A stretch of 64,000 nucleotides of DNA from Bacteroidota bacterium (GCA_020161395.1 JAIUOE010000004.1:62001-126000), one strand, 5' to 3'. Positions 18,582 through 27,666 are shown, counted from the stretch's first letter. A program made the numbers and translations. The notes: generated by a model from the letters alone, not told the origin.

Positions 18582-19781
18582 ATGAGAAAAAATCTCCCGC
18601 TGTCACTTATATTTTTAGTCGTCTTTATTGATTTGCTCGGATTCGGGATCCTGATCCCGATCATTCCTACATTTGCAGTTAAAGTTCTGCATATGAATGA
18701 GAGTTCTGTCGGAATTATAGTGGCAGTTTATTCACTCACACAGTTTTTGTTTAATCCGTTGTTCGGTTCACTGTCTGACAGATTCGGGAGAAGAAAGATA
18801 ATTCTCATCACCCTCCTTTTGAATGCAGCCGGTTATATCCTTTTCTCCTTCACACATTCGTTTATAATGCTTCTTGCCGCACGAATAATTTCGGGAGTTG
18901 GTGGGAGCAGTATCGGAGTTGCACAAGCCTATATCGCTGATGTAACGACACCACAGGAACGGGCAAAAGGAATGGGACTGATTGGAGTGGCTTTCGGGCT
19001 GGGATTTGTATTTGGTCCGATGCTGGGCGGTATTTTTTCGAAATTTGGATATGAAGTCACCGGATTCGCCAGTGCGGCGTTTTCTGTGCTTGCATTTGTA
19101 TTAAGTTTCTTTTATCTGCCTGAATCCCTGAAAAAACCGGGAGAAGGTGAAGCACCGTTAAGAAAAAGAAAGCTGATCGACTTTCCTGCCTTCATTGAGG
19201 TATTTAGAAAAAAGGCTTCATTTTTCGTTATCACTCTGACTTTCTTTTTGACTTTCTCTGTTGCCAATATCTACGGTACATTTGCCATCCTCGGAAGCGG
19301 ACACTTCGGATTTACCGACTTCGATAACGGGATGCTCTTCGGCATCATGGGAATTGTCTCTGCATTTATGCAAGGCTTCATGATGGGTAAACTGACAACC
19401 CGCTTTACCAAATTACAACTTCTTATAACGGGTTTTTCGAGCCTGGCTGTGGGTTTGGCACTTATACCCTACGGACATTCATTTACAATAATGGCATTAA
19501 TATTGGGTCTTATGTCGGTTGGTACAGGCTCGTTACAGCCGATACTGTTAAGCCTGATCTCTCAGGTCTCCTCGGAAGCTGATCAGGGGATGGTCTTGGG
19601 GTTGAATCAATCAATGTCATCATTTGCGAGGGTTCTCGGACCGTTGTGGGGAGGCTTTGCCTTCCAGTACCTCGGGTATCAGATTCCGTTCTTCACAGGT
19701 GCTGTGGTTTCGATCCTGCTCCTTTTTTACTGTGCAAAATATTACAATATTATTATTAAACCAAAGTTGGCAAATGTTTAG
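18582..19781 (+). CDS. Major facilitator superfamily exporter (TetA/DHA1-like)
   Basis: A 12-helix MFS protein of 399 residues from the ATG at 18582 (MRKNLPLSLIFLVVFIDLLG). I rejected the longer frame from 18534 because it would start inside the upstream terminator. Features are LGFGILIPIIPTF in helix 1, the motif-A loop GSLSDRFGRRKIIL, and motif C in GLGFVFGPMLGG, which marks a drug:H+ antiporter. It is similar to tetracycline-type and multidrug exporters; the substrate is unknown. Its end overlaps the dus start by 8 nt. Confidence 0.88.
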   Translation: MRKNLPLSLIFLVVFIDLLGFGILIPIIPTFAVKVLHMNESSVGIIVAVYSLTQFLFNPLFGSLSDRFGRRKIILITLLLNAAGYILFSFTHSFIMLLAARIISGVGGSSIGVAQAYIADVTTPQERAKGMGLIGVAFGLGFVFGPMLGGIFSKFGYEVTGFASAAFSVLAFVLSFFYLPESLKKPGEGEAPLRKRKLIDFPAFIEVFRKKASFFVITLTFFLTFSVANIYGTFAILGSGHFGFTDFDNGMLFGIMGIVSAFMQGFMMGKLTTRFTKLQLLITGFSSLAVGLALIPYGHSFTIMALILGLMSVGTGSLQPILLSLISQVSSEADQGMVLGLNQSMSSFARVLGPLWGGFAFQYLGYQIPFFTGAVVSILLLFYCAKYYNIIIKPKLANV

Positions 19782-20787
19782 AGTTGGTCCCGTTGAAATA
19801 GATAAAGCCCTGCTGCTTGCACCCATGGAGGATGTCACAGACATCTCCTACAGACTGGTGTGCCGTGAACTGGGTGCGGATGTGGTGTACACTGAATTTG
19901 TGAATGCCGAAGGCATTATACGCAAAAATGAAAAGACGCATAAAAAGCTAAAAATAATTGATGAGGAACGCCCGGTTGGTATTCAAATTTATGGTGGAAA
20001 ACTTGAGTCTATGGTCGAAGCTGCCAGGATTGCCGAGTCGTTTCAACCTGAGTTGATAGATATTAATGCCGGTTGCTGGATCAAAGGAGTTGTAGCCTGT
20101 GGTGCAGGTGCAGGTATGATAAAAGACCCGGTAAACATGCAAAGACTTGTGAAAGCTGTGGTAGATTCCGTCGAACTCCCCGTTACTGTTAAAACCAGAA
20201 TCGGCTGGGATCACGAAAATATAAATATAATTGAAGTTGCTCAGCGACTTGAAGATGCCGGAGTAAAAGCTTTGACCATACATTGCAGAACCAGAAGCAT
20301 GGGACACAAGGGTGATGCCGATTGGGAATGGATTAACAAAGTGAAGGAAGTTGTGTCGATACCGGTGGCGTTAAACGGGAATGTAATGTCGGCTGAGGAT
20401 GTTGTAAAAGCGTTTCAGGAAACCACGGCTGATGCAGTAATGATTGCCCGCGGGGCAATCGGTTATCCCTGGATTTTTAAGGATGCCAAGAGGCTGATGA
20501 ATGGATTACCGATAGAAGATGAGATACCTTATTCAGAAAGAATCAGGGTCTGCCTTAGACATCTTCAACTTGCCACAATGGTAAAAGGTGAAAGGAGAGC
20601 CATACTTGAACAAAGGAAGTATTATTCAGGATACCTTAAAGGTTTGGTAAACGCCAGCCATATTCGTCAGGAATTGATGAAAATTCTTGAGTTTTCGCAG
20701 GTCGAGGAGCTTCTGTTTGGTTACGAGAGATATCTTTCAGGTCTTGAAAATGCTTATGCAAATGCTCACATCGATTTGAGACAGTAA
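19774..20787 (+). CDS. dusB: tRNA-dihydrouridine synthase (DusB-like)
   Basis: A flavin TIM-barrel enzyme of 337 residues that reduces uridines in tRNA. It begins MFRVGPVEIDKALLLAPMED, with VTDISYRLVCRELGA and YTEFVNAEG following. The catalytic Cys is in DINAGCWIKGVV, where the usual Pro after Cys is Trp. VKTRIGWDHEN, LTIHCRTRSMG and ALNGNV are also typical. The frame stays open 150 nt further upstream, but the ATG at 19774 starts where the family starts. It overlaps the MFS gene by 8 nt. The exact Dus subtype is uncertain. Confidence 0.93.
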   Translation: MFRVGPVEIDKALLLAPMEDVTDISYRLVCRELGADVVYTEFVNAEGIIRKNEKTHKKLKIIDEERPVGIQIYGGKLESMVEAARIAESFQPELIDINAGCWIKGVVACGAGAGMIKDPVNMQRLVKAVVDSVELPVTVKTRIGWDHENINIIEVAQRLEDAGVKALTIHCRTRSMGHKGDADWEWINKVKEVVSIPVALNGNVMSAEDVVKAFQETTADAVMIARGAIGYPWIFKDAKRLMNGLPIEDEIPYSERIRVCLRHLQLATMVKGERRAILEQRKYYSGYLKGLVNASHIRQELMKILEFSQVEELLFGYERYLSGLENAYANAHIDLRQ

Positions 20788-20788
20788 T

Positions 20789-21385
20789 ATGGGAAATGGT
20801 AAGCAGGAGTTGATGGCTAAAGTCATTTCATACCTCTTTCTCCCTCCCGTTCTCAACCTTAGCTCATTTTTTTTAATAATTAACAAGTTCGAACCGGAAT
20901 CAGGGAATTCTCTTCTGATCCTCGGTTACACCTCTCTTTTTTCAGTCGTACTTCCGGTTTTGGTCTTCATTCTTTTCCTGCGCAAGGGCAAAATAGCCGA
21001 TGCTGACGCGAGAAACAGAACAGAGAGGCACATCCCTTATCTTGTTTTTGCGGCGATCATTCTGGCAGGATATTTCCTGATACCCTGGGCTGGACACGCG
21101 ACTGAAATAAAAATTTTATTTCTCATCTATCTTGTTAATCTTTTAACTCTCTTTTTTGTAAATTTGCTGTGGAAAATAAGTGCACATACGATGGGTGCCG
21201 GAGGACTGATGGCTGTTGTTATTTTGGCACATGGTTTCTGGGGATTGGTGGCACTTCCTGTTGTACTCGCTTTGGGTTGGGCAAGATTTGAATTGAAGTG
21301 TCACACACCCGGTCAGATCATAGCCGGTGCGTCACTTGGCGTTTTTAATACATTTATTCTTTTTAAACTAATTCCATTATTATGA
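20789..21385 (+). CDS. PAP2-like membrane phosphatase-related protein
   Basis: A 198-residue integral membrane protein with about six helices. KISAHTMGAGG and RFELKCHTPGQIIAGASLG resemble the second and third motifs of the PAP2 (lipid phosphatase) family, with both His residues. The first motif (K-x6-RP) is only weakly represented by ADARNRTERHIPY. It may act on a lipid diphosphate or may be catalytically altered. It begins one base after the dus stop and its stop overlaps the polX start as ATGA. Confidence 0.65.
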   Translation: MGNGKQELMAKVISYLFLPPVLNLSSFFLIINKFEPESGNSLLILGYTSLFSVVLPVLVFILFLRKGKIADADARNRTERHIPYLVFAAIILAGYFLIPWAGHATEIKILFLIYLVNLLTLFFVNLLWKISAHTMGAGGLMAVVILAHGFWGLVALPVVLALGWARFELKCHTPGQIIAGASLGVFNTFILFKLIPLL

Positions 21386-23043
21386 ATAACGACAAAGAAA
21401 ACCTTTTACAAATAATTGACAGAATTACCTATCTTTTCGAACTGAAAGGTGAGAATGTTTTCAAGATTAATGCTTTTCGAAAGGCATATTCCATTCTGTC
21501 CGGTCTGCAGGAAGACCTTGCACTGATGTTCGAGTCGGGTCAAATGGCTGAATTAAAAGGAATTGGTAAAGGAATTCTTTCAGTGATTGCGGACTATTAC
21601 AATATGGGTTATTCTTCGGCATTAAGAGAACTGGAAAATGAAGTTCCTCCCGGTCTGATTGAAATTAATCAGATCCGGGGTTTGGGTCCAAAAAAAGCCG
21701 TTCAGTTATACTATGATTACGGAGTTACCAGTGTTCAGGTTTTAGAGCAGTTTTGTTTGTCGGGAGAACTTGCCAAGGTCAAGGGTTTTACCGATGCAGG
21801 GGCTGAGAAATTGCTCGATCATATAAAAATGTATAAAAAGAATCAGACGCAAATCCGGCTAAATGATGCAACTCGGATTGTAGAAGAAATCGAAGAAGTA
21901 CTTAAAGAGTGCTCAGGTATCGAACTTTATTCTGTGACAGGGGAATACCGCAGGAATATGGAAGTGATATCAGTTATCGAGTTCGTAATACTCACCCAGG
22001 ATCAGCAAAAAGTGCTTGAACAGTTAAAGGAAAAACTTGGCTTGCCTGACCTTTCATACTCTGAAGAAACAAATTATGGCGGCAGAGTGAAAATAATGTT
22101 TCATCAGGAAATGAGCCAGCATTTTTTCTTTGATACTCTTTATGAGACTACAGGTTCGAAGGATTTTGTTGAAAAATACCGCGTGACTGAGTCAAAATCC
22201 GGCGAATTCAATTCCGAAGTTGATATTTTTCAGAAACTCGGTTTGAGCTATATTTCTCCGGAAATGAGGGAACGGGAGTATCTGCCGTTCATTGATGATT
22301 CAAGATTTTCCATTTCAACACTCGCTCTCGAGGATTTTAAGGGATGTTTCCATTTCCACACCAACTATTCAGACGGGTCGAATACCCTGAGTGAGATGGT
22401 TACAGCCGCTTCTGCACTCGGTTATGAGTATTTCGCTGTCTGTGATCACAGCAAAGCTTCTTTTCAAGCCAACGGGTTAAGAGAAGACAGGGTCTTTGTC
22501 CAAAAGGATGAAATATCAAATGTTGCCACCACACTCGGGAAGAACATTTTTCACGGAATCGAAGCAGATATTCTCAAAGATGGCAGTCTTGATTATGGAG
22601 ATGAATTTTTGAATAATTTTGATTTTGTGGTTGCTTCAATTCATTCCCGTTTTTCTCTGAACAGGGAGGAGATGACCGCAAGAATTATCAGGGCAATAGA
22701 GAATCCTCACACTGATGTTCTTGGGCATCCAAGCGGCAGGATTTTGCTGGAACGACCCGAGTATGAAGCAGACTATGAAAAAATTATCGATGCATGTCTT
22801 GCCAACGGGGTGGCGATAGAAATAAATGCTTCAGCCTATCGTCTCGATATGGATTGGAGAAGGCTGTTCATCGCGAGAGACAAAGGATGCAATTTTAGTA
22901 TTAATCCTGATGCCCATTCCACTTCACAATTGTCAAGCGTGATGTACGGAATTAAAATTGCAAAGAAAGCCGGAATGCAAAAGGATGAAATCATAAATTG
23001 CTACTCACTGGAAAAATTTAAAGAGTTCATCGGGAGAAAATGA
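21382..23043 (+). CDS. PolX-family HhH/PHP protein with a degenerate polymerase site
   Basis: A 553-residue protein of PolX architecture. It has an N-terminal 8-kDa-like domain with helix-hairpin-helix motifs (LKGIGKG near 59, IRGLGPKKA near 98, VKGF near 133), a palm-like region (about 160-310) and a C-terminal PHP phosphoesterase domain from about 320 (FHFHTNYSDGS, CDHSKASF, IEADIL, GHPSG, NPDAHS). The palm keeps TGEYRRNMEV, but the usual D-I-D is V198-I199-E200, and the third aspartate segment reads GGRVKIMF. All three metal-binding Asp therefore look lost. It may act only as a PHP nuclease. Probable role: DNA repair. Confidence 0.88.
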   Translation: MNNDKENLLQIIDRITYLFELKGENVFKINAFRKAYSILSGLQEDLALMFESGQMAELKGIGKGILSVIADYYNMGYSSALRELENEVPPGLIEINQIRGLGPKKAVQLYYDYGVTSVQVLEQFCLSGELAKVKGFTDAGAEKLLDHIKMYKKNQTQIRLNDATRIVEEIEEVLKECSGIELYSVTGEYRRNMEVISVIEFVILTQDQQKVLEQLKEKLGLPDLSYSEETNYGGRVKIMFHQEMSQHFFFDTLYETTGSKDFVEKYRVTESKSGEFNSEVDIFQKLGLSYISPEMREREYLPFIDDSRFSISTLALEDFKGCFHFHTNYSDGSNTLSEMVTAASALGYEYFAVCDHSKASFQANGLREDRVFVQKDEISNVATTLGKNIFHGIEADILKDGSLDYGDEFLNNFDFVVASIHSRFSLNREEMTARIIRAIENPHTDVLGHPSGRILLERPEYEADYEKIIDACLANGVAIEINASAYRLDMDWRRLFIARDKGCNFSINPDAHSTSQLSSVMYGIKIAKKAGMQKDEIINCYSLEKFKEFIGRK

Positions 23044-23789
23044 TGGTTGATTTGAGGATCGAGAACGAGACTGCAATTGTTTCATTAAACAGACCCGAAA
23101 AAAGAAATGCCCTTTCACCCGGACTTATTAGAGAATTTATTGACATTTTCCGTAGTTGTGAAACTGACAGTTCCGTTAAGTCAATTATTGTTACGGGTTC
23201 CGGAAAGGCATTTTCTGCCGGGGCAGATTTGGCATATCTCCAGCAATTGCAAAACAATTCAATACTGGAAAACGATAAAGATTCTGAACTGATTTCCGGG
23301 ATGATCCTTGCTGTTTACGAATGTGACAAGCCCGTTGTTGGCGCAGTCAACGGTCCTGCCATTGCAGGAGGGTGCGGACTTGCAACTGCATGCGATTTTA
23401 TTATCGCAGACAGAACAAACTGCATGATGGGATACAGTGAGGTAAAGATTGGATTCCTCCCTGCAATTGTATCTTTTCTCCTTCTGAGAAGACTTCCGGA
23501 GTTCAAGGCAAGACAGCTTCTGATCTCGGCTGAAATCCTGAATGCAGACAGAGCTCTGGAAACCGGCTTAATAGATCAGATTTCGGATGATGTGATGAAA
23601 GATGCCATCGAATTATGCTCCAAACTGAATAAAAATTCTACAGACAGCATTGCTCTAACCAAGAGATTGATCAGGGAAACATCCTCACTGAACTACAAAA
23701 ATTCCGTAAAACTTTCTCAAAAGTATAATGTTATTAGCAGATCAACCGAGGAATTCAAATCAGGAATCGACAAGTTTCTTAACAAATGA
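23040..23789 (+). CDS. Enoyl-CoA hydratase/isomerase family protein
   Basis: A crotonase-fold protein of 249 residues. VSLNRPEKRNALSPGLI and GSGKAFSAGADLAYL form the CoA and oxyanion region, and VNGPAIAGGCGLATACDFIIA supplies the second oxyanion half. In place of the usual catalytic Glu pair, the region NCMMGYSEVKIGFLPAIV has a Glu in SEVKIG, as in many hydratases of the methylglutaconyl-CoA/short-chain type. The exact substrate cannot be read. The ATG overlaps the polX stop (ATGA), and apt starts 12 nt downstream. Confidence 0.88.
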   Translation: MMVDLRIENETAIVSLNRPEKRNALSPGLIREFIDIFRSCETDSSVKSIIVTGSGKAFSAGADLAYLQQLQNNSILENDKDSELISGMILAVYECDKPVVGAVNGPAIAGGCGLATACDFIIADRTNCMMGYSEVKIGFLPAIVSFLLLRRLPEFKARQLLISAEILNADRALETGLIDQISDDVMKDAIELCSKLNKNSTDSIALTKRLIRETSSLNYKNSVKLSQKYNVISRSTEEFKSGIDKFLNK

Positions 23790-23801
23790 ACAGGTATTAA
23801 T

Positions 23802-24326
23802 ATGGATTTAAAAGCCACAATCCGCAGTATCAAAGACTTCCCAAAACCCGGGATAATGTTCCGGGACATAACCACTTTGCTTGAAAATCCCTTGGCACTT
23901 AACTATTCCGCTGAAGAGATTTATAACAGGGTGAAACATCTTGGCATAACCAAAGTAGCCGGAATAGAGTCAAGAGGTTTTATTTTGGGTGGAATTGTTG
24001 CCTCCCTCTTAAATGCGGGATTTGTCCTTATCAGAAAGCCGGGAAAACTTCCTTCAGCAAAGTATTCGGAAGATTATTCGCTCGAATATGGTACAGATTC
24101 GATTGAGATGCATGTTGACTCGATCAAAAAAGGGGACAGAGTGCTGCTTCATGATGATCTTCTTGCCACGGGTGGTACTGCCGCAGCAGCAATAAAACTG
24201 ATCGAAAAAGCCGGTGGTGAGGTTGTTTCGATTCAATTTATTATAGAGCTTACTTTTCTGCCCGGCAGGGAAAAGCTTACAGGATACGATGTTGACAGCC
24301 TTGTAGCTTATGAAGATGAGAATTAA
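23802..24326 (+). CDS. apt: Adenine phosphoribosyltransferase
   Basis: A 174-residue type I phosphoribosyltransferase, normal length, salvaging adenine to AMP with PRPP. It has KDFPKPGIMFRDITTLLENP, the flexible-loop residues IRKPGKLPSAKYSEDYSLEYG, and the PRPP motif VLLHDDLLATGGTAAAAIKL. It is the last gene of the plus-strand run, followed by a hairpin at 24351-24370. Confidence 0.97.
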   Translation: MDLKATIRSIKDFPKPGIMFRDITTLLENPLALNYSAEEIYNRVKHLGITKVAGIESRGFILGGIVASLLNAGFVLIRKPGKLPSAKYSEDYSLEYGTDSIEMHVDSIKKGDRVLLHDDLLATGGTAAAAIKLIEKAGGEVVSIQFIIELTFLPGREKLTGYDVDSLVAYEDEN

Positions 24327-24350
24327 CCCGGCGATTATTTAAAACTGAAA

Positions 24351-24370
24351 CGGCTCCCTTTCGGGAGCCG
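24351..24370. terminator. Hairpin between convergent apt and lysine aminotransferase genes
   Basis: A perfect 8-bp GC-rich stem (CGGCTCCC / GGGAGCCG) with a four-base loop lies between two converging genes. No T-run follows on the plus strand. On the minus strand it is followed by TTTCAGTTTT, so it best serves as terminator of the aminotransferase gene and possibly for both. Confidence 0.65.
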
Positions 24371-24408
24371 TGCAGTGCAAGTAGTTTAAAGGTATATACA
24401 ACTTTATG

Positions 24409-25752
24409 TTATTTGACTAGGGAATTTAACACTTCTCTGATAATTTTGCAACCCTTTAATAAATCATCACTCTGAATGATCAGAGGTGTTCTGAAGCGAA
24501 CACTTCTTTCACCACAGGAAAGAATCATTAGTTTTTCTTTCCAGCATCTCGAGATGAATTCATTTCTTGTTGCTTTATCAGGCATGTCAAAAGCACACAT
24601 CAAACCTCTTCCTCTAACTCCGGAAACCAGAGCGGGGAATTCAGTTTGCATATCGTTCAGTTCCGAAAGCAGCAGATCTCCCATGATAGCAGAGTTCTGA
24701 ACTAAACCTTCCTCATGAATCACTTGAAGGATTTTGGCAGCTCTAACCATATCGGTCAGATTTCCACCCCAGGTTGAGTTGATTCGTGAAGAAACTTTAA
24801 ACACATTATCCGGCTCTTCATTTACGCGGTCACTAACCATAATTCCACAAACTTGCATTTTTTTACCGAATGAGATGATGTCTGGCATTACGAAGTGCTC
24901 GGATGCCCACATTTTACCTGTCAATCCAACTCCTGTCTGGACTTCATCAAACATAAGCATGATATCATTTTCATCGGCAATTTCTCTCAGTTTCAAAAGA
25001 AATTCCTTTCTGAAATGATTGTCACCACCCTCTGCCTGTATTGGTTCAATGATTATAACCGCAATATCGTCAGGATACTGTTTGATGGCGGAATAGATCT
25101 GAGCTATTGCCTCATTCTCGGCGTCAATAACCTCCTGAAGGTTATCCTTTAACGGGAATATAATTTTTGGGTTGAGAACACGGGGCCAGTCAAATTTAGG
25201 GTATAAATTCACCTTGTTCGGGTCGGTGTTCGTAAGAGACATCGTGTACCCTGTTCGTCCGTGAAATGCCTCTTTGAAATGAAGGACTTTATGTCCCTTT
25301 TCTTCTTTGTATCCTTTTCTAAAGTTCTTGCGAACTTTCCAGTCGAAGGCAACTTTTAATCCGTTTTCAACAGCTACGGCACCACCTTCAACAAAGAACA
25401 GGTATTTGAAATGATCAGGCATTACATATTTGCTGATGGTATCGACAAGTTCCGCCTTAAAAACAGTATAAATGTCACTGTTTGAAGGTTTATTCAGAGC
25501 TGCCCATGCCAATTTTTCACGAAACTCAGGATTGTTGAGTTTAGGGTGATTCATCCCCAAAGCCGAGGATGCAAAAAATGAGAAGAAATCCAGATACTCG
25601 TCACCGGTTCTCTCATCAACCATATAGCAGCCGTGGCTTTTTTTAATATCGAGTACAAAATCGTATCCATCAGCGAGAATATGCTTGTGGAGAATTGGAA
25701 AAACATCATTTGCAGTAACATTATGTTCACTGAAAGTTGCTGTATTATTCAT
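24409..25752 (-). CDS. lat: L-lysine 6-transaminase
   Basis: A class III PLP aminotransferase of 447 residues. The sequence matches lysine-epsilon aminotransferases (Lat): FFSFFASSALGMNHPKL, FVEGGAVAVENGLKVAFDWK, EAFHGRTGYTMSLTNTDP, EPIQAEGGDNHFR, FDEVQTGVGLTGK and the PLP-Lys segment SFGKKMQVCG. It converts lysine and 2-oxoglutarate to aminoadipate semialdehyde (as the cyclic P6C) and glutamate. A strong GGGAGGTG ribosome site precedes the ATG. The divergent aldehyde dehydrogenase gene at 26097 would take the next step. Confidence 0.92.
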   Translation of the reverse strand: MNNTATFSEHNVTANDVFPILHKHILADGYDFVLDIKKSHGCYMVDERTGDEYLDFFSFFASSALGMNHPKLNNPEFREKLAWAALNKPSNSDIYTVFKAELVDTISKYVMPDHFKYLFFVEGGAVAVENGLKVAFDWKVRKNFRKGYKEEKGHKVLHFKEAFHGRTGYTMSLTNTDPNKVNLYPKFDWPRVLNPKIIFPLKDNLQEVIDAENEAIAQIYSAIKQYPDDIAVIIIEPIQAEGGDNHFRKEFLLKLREIADENDIMLMFDEVQTGVGLTGKMWASEHFVMPDIISFGKKMQVCGIMVSDRVNEEPDNVFKVSSRINSTWGGNLTDMVRAAKILQVIHEEGLVQNSAIMGDLLLSELNDMQTEFPALVSGVRGRGLMCAFDMPDKATRNEFISRCWKEKLMILSCGERSVRFRTPLIIQSDDLLKGCKIIREVLNSLVK

Positions 25753-26096
25753 AGAACACCTCCCGTAAGGAAATTTATCTGAAAGAAAAGCGTATGTAAA
25801 AAAAAGGATTTGTAAAGTCTGGGGGGAGTGTGCTTAAAACACTGATTCGAATTTGGAGACAAAATAGCTGCGGAGGAGCCGGGGGCTAAATGACTCGTTG
25901 AAAGGACGACAAGGGTAAATTAAATTGTTTAATCTCATACCTTAATATAATCAATTTCAATGAGAGAATAAATTACAGTTTGTTGATCTTTTAAGTTTTT
26001 TTGTACAGTAACTCAGCCCAAAAAGAAAAACGAAATTCCATTTATCTATTATCCATATATTTCGGTGATACATTTATTAATTTCTCGGGAGAAAAA
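25753..26096. promoter_or_regulatory. 344-nt divergent regulatory region of the lysine-catabolism genes
   Basis: This is the only gene-free stretch over 300 nt. It must hold both promoters. It contains a perfect palindrome ATTAAA-ttg-TTTAAT at 25919-25933 and an inverted pair TCTCAT/ATGAGA at about 25933-25938 and 25960-25965. There is also a locally GC-rich patch (25826-25893) with no open frame of interest. A frame runs through 26001-26096 into the dehydrogenase gene but has no ribosome site. No RNA gene is recognised. Confidence 0.5.
25919..25933. promoter_or_regulatory. Palindromic candidate operator
   Basis: Two 6-bp arms (ATTAAA and TTTAAT) are separated by three bases, midway between the divergent lat and aldehyde dehydrogenase genes. 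Position and symmetry suggest a regulator site. The AT-rich make-up means chance is possible. Confidence 0.3.
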
Positions 26097-27629
26097 ATGG
26101 ATTTCCTAAAAACACTTGGAATCGAAGAAATAAATTATGGTTCGTGCACCGGTCGCGAATGGAAGAAAACTGAAAATGCCGGAAAACTTGAGATATATTC
26201 ACCAGGATCAGGTGAGAAGATAGCCTCCGTTTATCAGGCTTCAGAGTCTGATTACGAAGAGATTATTCAGAAAGCTTCTGAGGCTTTTATTTACTGGCGT
26301 GATGTACCGGCTCCTAAAAGAGGAGAGATTGTCAGACAGATAGGTGATGAACTCCGTAAATATAAAGATCCGCTTGGAAGACTCGTTTCGTATGAGATGG
26401 GTAAATCCCTGCAGGAAGGCTGGGGTGAAGTTCAGGAGATGATCGATATTTGTGATTTCGCAGTAGGTCTGTCAAGACAGCTTTACGGACTCTCCATGCA
26501 TTCCGAGAGACCCGATCACAGAATGTATGAACAATGGCATCCCCTCGGAATCGTATGCACTATTTCGGCATTTAATTTTCCTGTAGCGGTATGGTCGTGG
26601 AACGCAATGATAGCTGCGGTTTGCGGTGATGTTAATTTGTGGAAACCAAGCTCGAAAGTCCCGTTGGCTGCGGTCGCAGTACAGAAAATTGTTGCCAGAG
26701 TGCTTGAAGTCAACAACATACCTGAAGGCGTTTTCTCTCTTATTGTTGGTAAAGGTTCAACCATTGGAGAAAGAATCCTTAATGACAAAAGAATTCCGCT
26801 CATATCTTTAACAGGATCGACCCGTGTCGGGAAACATGCAAATTCCGTAATAGCAGGCAGATTCGGAAAGGCGATCATGGAGCTCGGCGGTAACAACGCT
26901 ATCATTCTTACTCCGGATGCAGATCTTCAACTGGCAGTACCTGCCATCGTGTTTGGAGCGGTAGGAACAGCCGGACAGAGATGTACTTCCACACGCCGTC
27001 TGATTATCCATGATAGTATTTACGACAAGATTAAAGATACGCTCGTAAAAGCCTACGGATCACTTAAAATCGGAAATCCTCTTGATATTGCTAACCATGT
27101 GGGTCCACTCATCGATAAAGGTGCGGTAGCTGATTTTTCCAAGGCAATCGAAGAAGTAAAAAAATCGGGTGGAAAAGTTCTCTATGGCGGAGAAGTACTT
27201 TCCGGTGAAGGTTATGAATCAGGCTGCTATGTGAAACCGGCAATATGTGAAGTTGAAAACAGCTATCCGATTGTTCAGGAAGAAACTTTTGCACCAATTC
27301 TGTATCTGATTAAGTACAGTGGTGATGTAAAAGAAGCCATAGCCATTCAAAACGATGTGGTGCAGGGACTCTCTTCTGCAATATTCTCATTGAATATGAG
27401 AGAAACAGAAGAATTCCTCTCTGCCCGCGGTTCTGACTGTGGAATCGCAAATGTGAATATCGGAACTTCAGGTGCCGAGATCGGTGGTGCCTTCGGTGGC
27501 GAAAAAGAAACCGGAGGGGGCAGAGAATCAGGATCTGATTCATGGCGTGCTTATATGAGAAGACAAACGAATACCATCAACTTCTCAACGAAAATACCAC
27601 TCGCTCAGGGAATCAAGTTCGATCTTTGA
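26097..27629 (+). CDS. amaB: Aldehyde dehydrogenase, aminoadipate-semialdehyde (ALDH7) type
   Basis: An NAD(P)-dependent aldehyde dehydrogenase of 510 residues, the ALDH7/antiquitin length. It includes the substrate and cofactor segments CTISAFNFPVAVWSWNAM, ISLTGSTRVGK, MELGGNNAI (general-base Glu) and GTAGQRCTSTRRL (catalytic Cys). The FNFPVAV and ENSYPIVQEETFAPI segments are typical of aminoadipate semialdehyde dehydrogenase. The ATG at 26097 has a GGGAG ribosome site and gives the family N-terminus; the frame is open to 26001 but without support. Paired with lat it would finish lysine conversion to 2-aminoadipate. The symbol is used by family analogy. Confidence 0.9.
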   Translation: MDFLKTLGIEEINYGSCTGREWKKTENAGKLEIYSPGSGEKIASVYQASESDYEEIIQKASEAFIYWRDVPAPKRGEIVRQIGDELRKYKDPLGRLVSYEMGKSLQEGWGEVQEMIDICDFAVGLSRQLYGLSMHSERPDHRMYEQWHPLGIVCTISAFNFPVAVWSWNAMIAAVCGDVNLWKPSSKVPLAAVAVQKIVARVLEVNNIPEGVFSLIVGKGSTIGERILNDKRIPLISLTGSTRVGKHANSVIAGRFGKAIMELGGNNAIILTPDADLQLAVPAIVFGAVGTAGQRCTSTRRLIIHDSIYDKIKDTLVKAYGSLKIGNPLDIANHVGPLIDKGAVADFSKAIEEVKKSGGKVLYGGEVLSGEGYESGCYVKPAICEVENSYPIVQEETFAPILYLIKYSGDVKEAIAIQNDVVQGLSSAIFSLNMRETEEFLSARGSDCGIANVNIGTSGAEIGGAFGGEKETGGGRESGSDSWRAYMRRQTNTINFSTKIPLAQGIKFDL

Positions 27630-27666
27630 TTAAGTATCTCGCTTAAGCATTAAGCCTAATATTCTT

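Noticed and set aside
19624-19773. dus reading frame extended 150 nt into the MFS gene
   Set aside because: The added sequence is the MFS gene in another frame and has no Dus homology; the family N-terminus begins at the ATG at 19774.
26001-26096. Aldehyde dehydrogenase extended to 26001
   Set aside because: No ribosome site and unusual extra residues; ATG 26097 has a GGGAG site and gives the normal 510-residue length.
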